DNA of 64,000 bases from an uncultured bacterium (GTDB lineage: Bacteria; Bacillota; Clostridia; Lachnospirales; Lachnospiraceae), in assembly GCA_905214675.1 (NCBI GenBank), contig CAJMMS010000004.1, positions 7,527-71,526 on the forward strand, written 5' to 3'. The position numbers and the translations under genes are program-made. This document shows positions 8,976 to 17,752 of the stretch, one piece after another. The notes below the pieces were generated by a model. The model ran no database searches and was not told the DNA's origin. It saw only the letters and a list, made by a program, of their open reading frames with translations. The stretch's first letter is position 1, and every line of letters starts with the position of its first letter.

Positions 8976-10331
8976 TTACAGACTGTTTACCAGTTCTTTA
9001 AATCTTCTTCCGCGTACTTCATAGCTTGGGAACATATCCCAGCTTGCACATGCCGGTGAGAGCAGTACCGCATCTCCAGGCTCTGCGTGATCTGCACAGA
9101 CCTTTACTGCTTCCTCCAGGCTTTCTGTCATGATGATCTGGTCAAAACCGCATTTCTTCGCGGTCTGTGCAATCTTCTCTTTCGTTGCACCAAGCAGTAC
9201 CAGTGCTTTTACCTTTCCATCAAATGCCTGGATCCATTCGGTATAGTCCGAACCTTTATCATAACCGCCTCCGATCAGAAACGTTGGTCTGGACATCGCC
9301 TGGATTCCTTTGATCGCTGCGTCCGGATTTGTTCCTTTGGAGTCGTTGTAGTAGACCACTCCTTTTTTTTCTGTCACAAATTCAATTCTGTGTTCCACCG
9401 CCTGAAAGGCTTTTACCGCTTCCTGGATTTTTTCCAGCGGAACTCCATATGCCAGCGCCATACCGGCTGCTGCCATTACATTTTCATAATTGTGTGTTCC
9501 AACAATGTTCAGTTCACAGACCTTGCAGATTGGAAAACGCTGTTCTGCATCTGCATACCAGATCGTTTCATCTTCCAGATACAGTCCTCTTTCCAGTTTA
9601 CGCGCACTGCTGAAAAATAATACCCTGGTTTTTAAGGTTTCCCCGAATTTGCGAAGAACCGGATCTTCATAATTCAGGATGCAGGTATCGGACTGTGTCT
9701 GATTTCTGGTGATCAGTTCCTTTACCCTTATGTATTCCTCCATCGTATGATGACGGTTCAGATGATCCGGTGTAATATTTAAGATCGCACTCACTTTCGG
9801 CCGGAACTGATCGATCGTCTCAAGCTGGAAACTGCTGATCTCTGCCACCGTCACGCTTTCCTCTGTCATATCAGCCACAGCTTCTGTATACGGATTACCG
9901 ATATTTCCAACTACAAAAACACTGTCCTTCCAGCATTTCATAATCTCACCCAGCAGACTTGTAGTCGTCGTTTTTCCGTTTGTTCCGGTGATGGCAAGTA
10001 CATCGCCTTTTCCATTCTCATATGCCAGTTCCACTTCTCCCCAGATACGGATGCCGGCTTCTTTCATCCTGCACACAACCGGAAGATCTGTCGGCACACC
10101 CGGACTTAAAACGGCAAGTGAAATGCTTTCCAGAACTTCCTTTGAAAGTTCTCCCAGCACGATCTGTGCCTTACTTCCTTCCGGAAGTTTTCTGCGTACC
10201 TCTTCTTCTTTTAAATTTTGATTGCCGTCAAATAAAATAACGTTTGCACCATTTCGCTCTAAAAGTTCACAGGCGCCGATTCCACTGATCCCGCTGCCAA
10301 ATACCAGAACTTTTTTATCTTTCCAATCCAT
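8976..10331 (-). CDS. murD: UDP-N-acetylmuramoylalanine--D-glutamate ligase
   Basis: Adds D-glutamate to UDP-MurNAc-L-alanine in the cytoplasm. An N-terminal Rossmann domain (VLVFGSGISGIGACELL) is followed by the ATP loop ITGTNGKTTTTSLL, the YNDSKGTNPDAA block and the C-terminal ligase domain ending LLSPACASWDMF. The ATG at 10331 (MDWKDKKVLV) is chosen over the longer frame at 10352 because AAGGAGG lies 6 bases before it. That gives 451 residues, the usual size. It lies between mraY and ftsW. Confidence 0.95.
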   Translation of the reverse strand: MDWKDKKVLVFGSGISGIGACELLERNGANVILFDGNQNLKEEEVRRKLPEGSKAQIVLGELSKEVLESISLAVLSPGVPTDLPVVCRMKEAGIRIWGEVELAYENGKGDVLAITGTNGKTTTTSLLGEIMKCWKDSVFVVGNIGNPYTEAVADMTEESVTVAEISSFQLETIDQFRPKVSAILNITPDHLNRHHTMEEYIRVKELITRNQTQSDTCILNYEDPVLRKFGETLKTRVLFFSSARKLERGLYLEDETIWYADAEQRFPICKVCELNIVGTHNYENVMAAAGMALAYGVPLEKIQEAVKAFQAVEHRIEFVTEKKGVVYYNDSKGTNPDAAIKGIQAMSRPTFLIGGGYDKGSDYTEWIQAFDGKVKALVLLGATKEKIAQTAKKCGFDQIIMTESLEEAVKVCADHAEPGDAVLLSPACASWDMFPSYEVRGRRFKELVNSL

Positions 10332-10358
10332 GTTTTTCCTCCTTATCTTCATACCCCG

Positions 10359-11321
10359 TCAGGATACCAGCACCAGTGCCAGCAGGCAGAGCAGTGCTGT
10401 GATCACGGTAAATACTGCCACAACTCTGGTCTCCGACCATCCGCAAAGTTCAAAATGATGATGGATCGGTGCCATTTTAAAAATACGTTTGCCACCTGTT
10501 TTTTTGAAATACGTCACCTGGATCATAACAGAAAGGACTTCTACCAGATAGATCAGCCCAACGATCAGGATGATCCACGGCATTTTCATCACATACGCTG
10601 CTCCTGCCACAAAACCGCCCAGTGCCAGTGATCCGGTATCCCCCATGAACACCTGTGCCGGATATACATTAAAGAGCAGAAATCCAAGCAAAGCTCCGGT
10701 CACAGCTGCCGTGATCGGCTCAATTCCGCCGCCAAGTCCGATGGAAACCACCGTAAAAAAGACAGCAACGATCGTTGTAACTCCAGTTGCCAGTCCGTCC
10801 AGTCCATCCGTAAAATTGACACCATTTACCGTACCGATCACAGCAAGGTAGACAAGCGGTATCGTAATCCATTTACAGTCAAAGTACTGATCGCTGAATG
10901 GAATACGCATTGTCAGAAAGCTTTTATCCACGATCAGAATATAGGCAAGAAAAATACTGGTCACAATGATCTGGCCCAGCATTTTCTGCTTCGGCAGCAG
11001 ACCATCGGATCTTCTCAGTACTACTTTCAGATAATCATCCAGAAATCCGATCAGTCCAAATCCCAGTGTCAGAAACAGAACCGGAACAATGTTCGGAAAT
11101 TTGCGAAGAAAGAAAAGTGAAGTCACAAGTACACTGATCAGGATGATCAGACCTCCCATCGTTGGTGTACCTGCCTTTTCCAGATGGGACTGTACCCCTT
11201 CCGTCCGCTCTGTCTGTCCGATTTTCAGCTTTTTCAGAAATGGAATAATGATCGGACTCAAAAATACACTGATTGCAAACGATACAAACAATGCAAGGAT
11301 CACGTCTGTACTTATTTTCAT
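10359..11321 (-). CDS. mraY: Phospho-N-acetylmuramoyl-pentapeptide transferase
   Basis: Membrane enzyme that links phospho-MurNAc-pentapeptide to undecaprenyl phosphate, making lipid I. About ten membrane helices in 320 residues. The Asp motifs LGFLDDYLK and NFTDGLDGLATG and the His motif PIHHHFEL mark the active site. AGGAGG stands 8 bases before the ATG. It is followed closely by murD, as in most dcw clusters, though murF, usually just upstream, is absent. Confidence 0.95.
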   Translation of the reverse strand: MKISTDVILALFVSFAISVFLSPIIIPFLKKLKIGQTERTEGVQSHLEKAGTPTMGGLIILISVLVTSLFFLRKFPNIVPVLFLTLGFGLIGFLDDYLKVVLRRSDGLLPKQKMLGQIIVTSIFLAYILIVDKSFLTMRIPFSDQYFDCKWITIPLVYLAVIGTVNGVNFTDGLDGLATGVTTIVAVFFTVVSIGLGGGIEPITAAVTGALLGFLLFNVYPAQVFMGDTGSLALGGFVAGAAYVMKMPWIILIVGLIYLVEVLSVMIQVTYFKKTGGKRIFKMAPIHHHFELCGWSETRVVAVFTVITALLCLLALVLVS

Positions 11322-11428
11322 ATTTACCTCCTAATACCGTATACCACGTTTTTATCTATGCCAGTATAAAACTTTTCCTCTTTTTTCGCAACCTTTTTAT
11401 CGTTTTCAGTCACCTCCCATCGGATGTA

Positions 11429-13177
11429 TTATGCCTGAATATCAGCAGATGTCTCTGTTGTTTCTTTTTCCACTCCTAGATATGGAAGGATATTTTCAAA
11501 AATTTCCCGCATAACCGGAGCACAGATCGTTCCTCCATAATAAACTCCCTGTGGATTGTTGATGATGCACAGTCCGAGAACCTGCGGATCTTCTGCCGGC
11601 ACAAACCCCAGGAAGGAAGAAATATATTTATTTGCACTTCTTGGCAGTGTTTCCGAGGTCGCTGTTTTTCCTCCAATATGATAACCTTCTATACAGGCTT
11701 TTTTCCCTCCACCCTCAGATACTACTTTTTCCAGAATATCTCGCATAGTTGCCGAAACTTCTTCTGATACAATCTGTCTTTCCTGCTGGTAGGCAAACGT
11801 TCCAAGCAAAGTCCCGTCATCCTCCCTTACTTCCACCCCAAAATGCGGAGTGATCAGATGACCGCCATTGATCAGGGAACACACGGTTGCCGCCAGACGG
11901 ATCGGTGTGATCTGAAACGACTGGCCAAACGATATCGTTGCCAGTTCTACCGGACCGATGTCTTTTTTCTGGTGCATAATGGTTCCTGCTTCCCCCGGCA
12001 GGTCGATCCCGGTTTTTTCAAGCAGGGCAAACTGCCGGAAATATTTATAGAAAACATCCGTTCCAAGCCGCTGCCCCACGTCAATAAAAACCGGATTACA
12101 GGAATTCATCACTCCCTGTACAAAGCTTTCGCTTCCATGCCCGGTTGTCTTGTGGCAGCGTATCCTGCGGTCATCTACAATGCGAAAACCCGGACAGTTG
12201 AACGTATCCGTTGTTTTTACCACACCTTCCTCCAGTGCCGCTGACGCAGTAATGATCTTAAAAGTGGAGCCTGGCTCGTAAGTATCATTAATACAGCCAT
12301 TTCTCCACATCCGGTTACGCGCATCCTGTATTTCTTTTCCGCTCATGCCATCCGTTCCCTGCGGCAGTGTAAACGGATCATTGAGATCAAATTCCGGCAC
12401 ATTGACCATTGCCAGGATTTCTCCCGTCTTTGGGCGCATCAGGATAATAGAAACGCTGTCCGCCTGTTTCTGCTCCAGTGCCTTATAAGCTGCCTGTTGT
12501 GCATATTCCTGCAGATTCACATCAAGGCTCAGCACCAGATTTTTCCCTGATACCGGCTCTTTTCTGCCTTCGCCCTCTTTTTCAAGTTCCACACCTCTTG
12601 CATCCGTCATAGTCAGTATCTGTCCATCTGTCCCTTTTAATACAGACTCATATTTTACTTCCAGTCCGACAATTCCCTGATTGTCACTTCCGGTAAACCC
12701 AAGCACTTTGGATGCCAGTTCTCCATAAGGATAATTCCGTTTGTAATCTTCATCGACCTTTACACCTTCCAGCGCATACTCCCGTATCTTATCACCAGTC
12801 GTCTTTTCTACATTGGTGCGGATTCGTTCGATCGAACTAACTTTTTCAACCCTTTTTCTTACTGTTTCTATATCCATTTCCAGTTCCTTTGCAAGAACCT
12901 GCGCCACACGCTCCGGTTCCTTTATCTGACTGTGGATCACTGAAATGGTACATACTGTCCGGTTATCTGCAAGAACTTTTCCATTACAGTCCAGAATCTT
13001 CCCACGTGCCGCCTTAATACTTCTTTCTCTTTCATGCAGATCCTGTGCTTTCTCACTGTAATACTCTGACTGTACGAGCATCAGATAACCAAGACGTACG
13101 ACAAGCACCAGCATAGCCGCCATGCAGAAAAGAAAAACCGTCACAACCTTCCTGCGGTGAAATGTCTTAACTTTCAC
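11429..13177 (-). CDS. Class B penicillin-binding protein (SpoVD/FtsI type), second copy
   Basis: Transpeptidase of septal or spore peptidoglycan. One N-terminal membrane helix (VVTVFLFCMAAMLVLVVRLGYL), the dimerisation domain, then the transpeptidase domain with STFK, SCN and KTA. The last motif reads GGKTATSE where class B PBPs normally have KTG. No PASTA domains; about 582 residues. The frame is open back to 13276 and would overlap the preceding gene, so I take GTG at 13177 (VKVKTFHRRK), just after the terminator-like hairpin; its ribosome site is weak (GGGG). Division versus sporulation role is not decidable here. Confidence 0.85.
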   Translation of the reverse strand: MKVKTFHRRKVVTVFLFCMAAMLVLVVRLGYLMLVQSEYYSEKAQDLHERERSIKAARGKILDCNGKVLADNRTVCTISVIHSQIKEPERVAQVLAKELEMDIETVRKRVEKVSSIERIRTNVEKTTGDKIREYALEGVKVDEDYKRNYPYGELASKVLGFTGSDNQGIVGLEVKYESVLKGTDGQILTMTDARGVELEKEGEGRKEPVSGKNLVLSLDVNLQEYAQQAAYKALEQKQADSVSIILMRPKTGEILAMVNVPEFDLNDPFTLPQGTDGMSGKEIQDARNRMWRNGCINDTYEPGSTFKIITASAALEEGVVKTTDTFNCPGFRIVDDRRIRCHKTTGHGSESFVQGVMNSCNPVFIDVGQRLGTDVFYKYFRQFALLEKTGIDLPGEAGTIMHQKKDIGPVELATISFGQSFQITPIRLAATVCSLINGGHLITPHFGVEVREDDGTLLGTFAYQQERQIVSEEVSATMRDILEKVVSEGGGKKACIEGYHIGGKTATSETLPRSANKYISSFLGFVPAEDPQVLGLCIINNPQGVYYGGTICAPVMREIFENILPYLGVEKETTETSADIQA

Positions 13178-13186
13178 GTAAAAAAC

Positions 13187-13233
13187 CCCACAAAAGCTCT
13201 CTCTGCTATTATATAGCGGCTTCTGCGGGGTTA
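13187..13233 (-). terminator. Intrinsic terminator between the two PBP genes, with a TATAAT in its loop
   Basis: On the minus strand CCCCGCAGAAGC pairs with GCTTTTGTGGGG (two G-U pairs) and is followed by TTTTTT. The loop contains TATAAT, a possible -10 whose start point would fall past the left arm. The hairpin therefore could stop upstream transcripts while a promoter inside it serves the second PBP gene. The matching -35 (TTTTAA) is poor. Confidence 0.6.
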
Positions 13234-13247
13234 AAACCTTTTCCTGA

Positions 13248-15512
13248 TCAATATCCTTCCAGATCCAGTTGCTCACTGGTTACGCCACCAGAAACGGTGG
13301 TATCGGTACTTGTTCCATTATCCTGCGGCGGTGCCGGAACGTTCGGATTGGACACACCACCCTGGTCCTCGATCGCCGTTGTCTGTTGTGTCGTCGTACT
13401 GTCACTCCTGGTGACATTTCCATATTCATCTGTTTCCTGTGTCTGGGACTGGGAGATCACGTTTCCATACTCGTCTGTCTCCTGTGTCTGGGACTGGGAA
13501 ATCACGTTCCCATACTCATCTGTCTCCGTTGTCTCTGAACTGTTTTTCTTCAAAGTTGCATTTCTTCCGTTTTCCACATCTTCTCTGGTCAGTTCCAGTT
13601 CCTGGAGCAGTTCGTCTGTGATCTCCTCCGTCTGCGGAATATTCAGATACGGAAGAACTTCCATCATGATTTTTCTGGAAATGATCATAGAATATCCACC
13701 GGTAGACTGATCTTCGACGTTTGGCTCATCAATAACGACATATACTACGATCTGCGGATCATCCACCGGAGCGCATCCGATAAAGGATACCAGATATTTT
13801 CCTTCCCAGCGAAGTCCGGTCTCCGGATTGATCTTCTCGGCAGTACCCGTCTTTCCGGCTACACGGTATCCAGGAACCCTTCCTTTTTTTCCGGTACCGT
13901 CCTGAACGGTCTGTTCCATTGCATTTAATACAAAATCGGCACTTTTTGTTGAAACCGGCTGACGCAGAACAACCGGATTGATGTTCTTTACCACGCCGCC
14001 ATTATCATCCAGAATCTGTTTTACCATGTGTGGCTGATAGTAATAGCCGCCATTTACTACCGCATTAAATGCTGCCAGTTCCTGCACCATGGTACAGGTG
14101 AACGTCTGACCAAACGTATTGGTCGCAAGTTCTACTTCATGCATCGTATCCCGGTCGTAAAGCACGCCGGCACTTTCATTCGGCAGATCGATGCCGGTCG
14201 GCGTACCAAAATTAAACAGCCGCTGGTATTTCAGAAATGGTGTGATACCCATTTTCATACCGATCTGCATCATACCATCATTACAGGAATTCTTGATTAC
14301 ATCACTTAAAGTCTCCTGACCATGACCGTAAATATTGTCACATTTGATCTCCGTATCGGTGACAAATTCACCACCATCGCAGACATAAGAATCATTTTCT
14401 GTGATTGCACCGATCTCCAGTGCTGCTGCAACCGTGATCGGTTTAAAGGTAGAACCCGGTTCAAAACTCTCCGATACGCAATAATTGTACCATTTTTCAT
14501 TGAGTGCGTCCGAATGTTCCTCTTCTGTCATCGCTGCAATCTGTGCATCCGTATATTTATCACTTAAACCGGTCGGATCTGTCAGATCAAATCCATGATT
14601 GCTCGCCATGGCATAAATCTCACCATTCTGCGGATTGGCAACGATCACACCGATATTCTGCGCACCTTTACCATCCTCCGTATCTTTTCCATATTCTTCG
14701 TCAAATTCTGCAATGTATTTCTCTACTACCTGCTGAATGTTCATATCGATCGTAGAAACAATGGTATTTCCGTTTTTCGGATCGATGATCGTACGCTGAA
14801 GATCCGAATTTTCGTCCAGATATCCAAATTCTCTGCCATCGGTCCCGCTGAGTATATCCGTATAATAAGATTCTAATCCGCATATACCATCCCCGATATC
14901 ATTGGAGAAACCAATGACATTGCTTGCCAGTGTTTTCATCGGATAATTCCGGATATAACCTTCTTCAAACCATACTCCCTGTACACACTGTCGTCTGGCA
15001 AGATCGGTTTTGGTATATTCCTGTCCATCTACCACTTCCGTATAATCTTCAAATGCCTGCTTATCCTGTAACGTGATCTTCTTTTTGAGGATCTGATACT
15101 GGCTGTCTTTCGTCTCATCCGAAGAGATCAGCGTGCGAAGCTGTGTCTCATCGATTCCAAGTGTCTTTACCAGTGCATCTACCGTTGGTTCTACATAATC
15201 CAGATCCAGCTTTTCTCCGCTGTTCACTGCTTTACAGTCCAGGATCACATTGTATACTTTTTCGCTTTTGGCAAGCACATTGCCATTGCGGTCCTGGATC
15301 TCCCCACGCTTGTAAGGAATTGTTCTACTGTCATACTGTTTCTGCGATAATACCTGTTTTGCGTAATTGTCCCCATTTTTTGCAGTAATGTATACAATAC
15401 GTAAATTTAGTACTAATAACGCAAACAAAACTAATGCGAATACTCCCACCAGCTTTCCGCGCATTAGTTTTGAAAAATGTCTTCTTTTTCTTCTTTTCTT
15501 TTTTTCTGCCAC
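13248..15512 (-). CDS. Class B penicillin-binding protein (FtsI/PBP2B type), first copy
   Basis: Divisome or spore transpeptidase of 754 residues. A Lys/Arg-rich start and a membrane helix (LVGVFALVLFALLVLNLRIVYI) are followed by the dimerisation domain. The transpeptidase core has STFK, SCN and a normal KTGTAE. The last ~110 residues are a disordered Thr/Ser/Gln/Glu tail containing tandem 15-residue repeats (TDEYGNVISQSQTQE) and ending SEQLDLEGY; no PASTA domains. GTG start at 15512 after AGGTGG. Lies directly after ftsL, the usual place of ftsI. Confidence 0.9.
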   Translation of the reverse strand: MAEKKKRRKRRHFSKLMRGKLVGVFALVLFALLVLNLRIVYITAKNGDNYAKQVLSQKQYDSRTIPYKRGEIQDRNGNVLAKSEKVYNVILDCKAVNSGEKLDLDYVEPTVDALVKTLGIDETQLRTLISSDETKDSQYQILKKKITLQDKQAFEDYTEVVDGQEYTKTDLARRQCVQGVWFEEGYIRNYPMKTLASNVIGFSNDIGDGICGLESYYTDILSGTDGREFGYLDENSDLQRTIIDPKNGNTIVSTIDMNIQQVVEKYIAEFDEEYGKDTEDGKGAQNIGVIVANPQNGEIYAMASNHGFDLTDPTGLSDKYTDAQIAAMTEEEHSDALNEKWYNYCVSESFEPGSTFKPITVAAALEIGAITENDSYVCDGGEFVTDTEIKCDNIYGHGQETLSDVIKNSCNDGMMQIGMKMGITPFLKYQRLFNFGTPTGIDLPNESAGVLYDRDTMHEVELATNTFGQTFTCTMVQELAAFNAVVNGGYYYQPHMVKQILDDNGGVVKNINPVVLRQPVSTKSADFVLNAMEQTVQDGTGKKGRVPGYRVAGKTGTAEKINPETGLRWEGKYLVSFIGCAPVDDPQIVVYVVIDEPNVEDQSTGGYSMIISRKIMMEVLPYLNIPQTEEITDELLQELELTREDVENGRNATLKKNSSETTETDEYGNVISQSQTQETDEYGNVISQSQTQETDEYGNVTRSDSTTTQQTTAIEDQGGVSNPNVPAPPQDNGTSTDTTVSGGVTSEQLDLEGY
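13421..13527 (-). repeat. 45-bp tandem repeats in the PBP tail
   Basis: Two full 45-bp units (13421-13465, 13466-13510) and a partial third encode TDEYGNVISQSQTQE. The copies differ at several third codon positions. The reading frame is kept, so copy number could change without breaking the gene. Confidence 0.85.
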
Positions 15513-15543
15513 TTATACCACCTGTCTGAATTGCTGACTGCAG

Positions 15544-16050
15544 TTATTCTGTCGGCACATCTTCATATTGCCGTACATAGTCACTGCTCTTATCATCGTA
15601 CGTCTTTACCTGTTCTTCGCCGGCATAGACCATCCCCAGTTTATTGATCGCAATATCCCGGATCGTATCCAGATCAACCGATGTCAGTGCATTCTCATAA
15701 GCTGCATCATTCTGCTGTTTCAGATCTGCAAGCTGGCTCTCCAGCGAAGCGGTCTGATTGCGGAAGATGGTATTCTGTGACTGTAACTTAAGATAATTTA
15801 CGCACAAAAACAGCGTCATAATCCCTGCTGCCGCCAAAAATGCTACATATCCAAAGTTCATCTGTAATGCACGTACACGCCTGCGCCTTACATTTGCGCC
15901 TGCTTTCTTCCTGCGTTCCGGCTGTCTTTGTGTTGCTGTTCTTTCCGGCACAGGGCGAGTCTGCGGTTTTCGAACGGTATTCCCGTCAATATAACCATAC
16001 CGGCTTGTCTGTCTGTTATTGTCACTTCTGCGATAACCTCTGTCTGCCAT
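15544..16050 (-). CDS. ftsL: FtsL-like septum formation initiator
   Basis: Small bitopic divisome protein. About 65 basic, Gln/Arg/Pro-rich residues in the cytoplasm precede one membrane helix (FGYVAFLAAAGIMTLFLCVNY). A leucine/glutamine coiled coil follows (LQSQNTIFRNQTASLESQLA), then the conserved-type IRDIAINKLGMVYA block and an acidic end. 168 residues is longer than the roughly 117 of Bacillus FtsL because of the N-terminal extension. The call rests on topology and its place between rsmH and ftsI, since FtsL sequences diverge strongly. Confidence 0.85.
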   Translation of the reverse strand: MADRGYRRSDNNRQTSRYGYIDGNTVRKPQTRPVPERTATQRQPERRKKAGANVRRRRVRALQMNFGYVAFLAAAGIMTLFLCVNYLKLQSQNTIFRNQTASLESQLADLKQQNDAAYENALTSVDLDTIRDIAINKLGMVYAGEEQVKTYDDKSSDYVRQYEDVPTE

Positions 16051-16100
16051 ATCGACTCCTCCTGTCTTTTTTATCTTGTCTGGTTCTGTTCTCCAGCTTC

Positions 16101-17051
16101 TTATGCTTTCGGCTCACATCGTCTTTCAAACACGCGAAGCTTGGAACTTTTCGCCCTTTTATTATATTCCAGTTCTTCCTCATCCGGGACAATCGGCTTT
16201 CTTGTCACCACAATGCCCTTTGATTTCCTGCCGCATACGCAGACAGGAAATTCTCTCGGACAAATACAGGGATTCTCATTTTTTCTGAAGTTGTTCTTCA
16301 CGATCCGGTCTTCCAGTGAATGGAATGTGATCACGCAGATCCTGCCTTCATCATTCAAAAAATCAATCATATCATCCAGTGAGTCCCGAAGTACTTCCAA
16401 TTCTCTGTTCAGTTCAATACGTATCGCCTGAAATGTCTTTTTGGCCGGGTGTCCGCCTACTGCTCGGACTTTCATAGGTATGGCTGCTTTTATGATTTGA
16501 ATTAACTCCCCAGTTGTTTCAATTTCCTTTTGCTGCCTTGCTTTTGCAATGTGTTTTGCGATATTCTTTGCAAACTTCTCTTCTCCGTAGTCACGGATGA
16601 TACGATACAGTTCCATTTCGCTGTATCCGTTCACAATATCTTTCGCGGTCATATCCTGTCGCTGATCCATCCTCATGTCAAGTGGCGCGTCCTCACGGTA
16701 AGTAAAGCCCCGCTCTGCCGTGTCCAGTTGGTAGGAGGATACCCCGAGATCCAAAATGATTCCATCTACCGACGAAATTCCAATGTTTTTTAGTTCTTTT
16801 ACCATATCGCAGTAATTGCTGCGGATGATGGTTACTTTATCGCCAAACTCCCCTAAGCGTTCTTTCGCCGCTTCGATTGCAGCCGCATCCTGATCAATGC
16901 CGATCAGCCTTCCTTTTTCGGAAAGCCTTCTGCAAATCTCATAAGAATGGCCGCCGCCGCCAAGCGTGCCGTCTACGTATATGCCGTCTGGCCTGATCTG
17001 CAAAGCGTCTATTGTTTCCTTCAGTAATACAGATTTGTGTTTAAATTCCAT
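16101..17051 (-). CDS. rsmH: 16S rRNA (cytosine1402-N4)-methyltransferase
   Basis: Methylates the N4 of C1402 in 16S rRNA with S-adenosylmethionine. GTLGGGGHSYEIC is the SAM-binding loop near residue 29. The signatures DLGVSSYQLD, RGFTYREDAPLDMRMD and VITFHSLEDRIVK are all present. 316 residues is normal. GGGGAGG stands 5 bases before the ATG. It follows mraZ by 15 bp, the standard start of a dcw operon. Confidence 0.96.
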   Translation of the reverse strand: MEFKHKSVLLKETIDALQIRPDGIYVDGTLGGGGHSYEICRRLSEKGRLIGIDQDAAAIEAAKERLGEFGDKVTIIRSNYCDMVKELKNIGISSVDGIILDLGVSSYQLDTAERGFTYREDAPLDMRMDQRQDMTAKDIVNGYSEMELYRIIRDYGEEKFAKNIAKHIAKARQQKEIETTGELIQIIKAAIPMKVRAVGGHPAKKTFQAIRIELNRELEVLRDSLDDMIDFLNDEGRICVITFHSLEDRIVKNNFRKNENPCICPREFPVCVCGRKSKGIVVTRKPIVPDEEELEYNKRAKSSKLRVFERRCEPKA

Positions 17052-17066
17052 ATTGTCCTCCCCAGG

Positions 17067-17498
17067 CTATATGCAAAGTCCCAAATCTGACATCTGCTCT
17101 GCAATCTCATCCATGTCATCGCAGGAATTGTTTTCTATCCATTTGGTTTTGCTCCATATTTCGATCCTGTTTAACATACCAGTAAGCACTACATCTTTTT
17201 CAAGACCAGCAAATTCTCTCAATGCCAGTGGCAAGAGAACTCTCCCCTGCTTGTCCAGCTCACATGGGGTAGCTCCCGCAACAAAAAAACGCGAGAACTG
17301 CCTTGCGCTCTTATTGGTAAGTGGTAAAGCTTTGAGCTTCTCTTCGAAGGTCTGCCATTCTTTGTCCGGAAATACAAATAGACATCCATCCAAACCTCTG
17401 GTAACTACAAATTCTTCTCCTAGTTCCTCTCTGAATCTGGAAGGGATGATCAGTCTGCCTTTGGTATCAACCGTATGATTGTATTCACCCATGAACAT
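17067..17498 (-). CDS. mraZ: Transcriptional regulator MraZ
   Basis: AbrB-fold DNA-binding protein that represses its own dcw operon. Two SpoVT/AbrB-like repeats are seen, each with a DxxGR core: VDTKGRLIIPSRFRE and LDKQGRVLLPLALRE. The frame is open to 17579, but the ATG at 17498 (MFMGEYNHTVD) has AAGAAGGTG before it and gives 143 residues, the standard size. The operator repeats just upstream fit autoregulation. Confidence 0.94.
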   Translation of the reverse strand: MFMGEYNHTVDTKGRLIIPSRFREELGEEFVVTRGLDGCLFVFPDKEWQTFEEKLKALPLTNKSARQFSRFFVAGATPCELDKQGRVLLPLALREFAGLEKDVVLTGMLNRIEIWSKTKWIENNSCDDMDEIAEQMSDLGLCI

Positions 17499-17555
17499 AT
17501 GACGCACCTTCTTTCGTGCTGTGATGCTGGTATGGGAATCCTTCCCCATTTCAAA

Positions 17556-17579
17556 CCACCATACACCACTTTTCACCAC
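17556..17579 (-). promoter_or_regulatory. MraZ-binding repeats
   Basis: Three GTGG direct repeats on the minus strand (17579, 17569, 17559) have an exact 10-bp period, between the promoter -10 and the mraZ start. MraZ is known to bind such repeats as a ring-shaped oligomer, so this is probably the autoregulatory operator. Confidence 0.75.
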
Positions 17580-17589
17580 TTATGTGTTA

Positions 17590-17618
17590 ATAATATCCCA
17601 AAGAGCATAAAAAGGCAA
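17590..17618 (-). promoter_or_regulatory. Promoter of the dcw operon
   Basis: Minus strand TTGCCT (17618-17613) and TATTAT (17595-17590), 17 bp apart, lie directly before the GTGG repeats. A bound MraZ ring would cover the transcription start. Confidence 0.7.
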
Positions 17619-17712
17619 GTGTTTCTTAGCGTTATTTTTCAATTTTTTCTTTGCACTTTATCTGTTTTTCACCGTCTTATGTCACCAAACACCAGGACAT
17701 GTCCAAAAAAGT

Positions 17713-17740
17713 ACCGGCATGAAAAAACCATGCCGGTACG
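17713..17740. terminator. Terminator after the CotH-domain gene
   Basis: GTACCGGCATG and CATGCCGGTAC form a perfect 11-bp stem. T-runs follow on both strands (TTTTTT after it on the minus strand, CGCTTTT on the plus). It ends the large secreted-protein gene and shields the dcw promoter. Confidence 0.85.
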
Positions 17741-17752
17741 CTTTTGTTCCTG

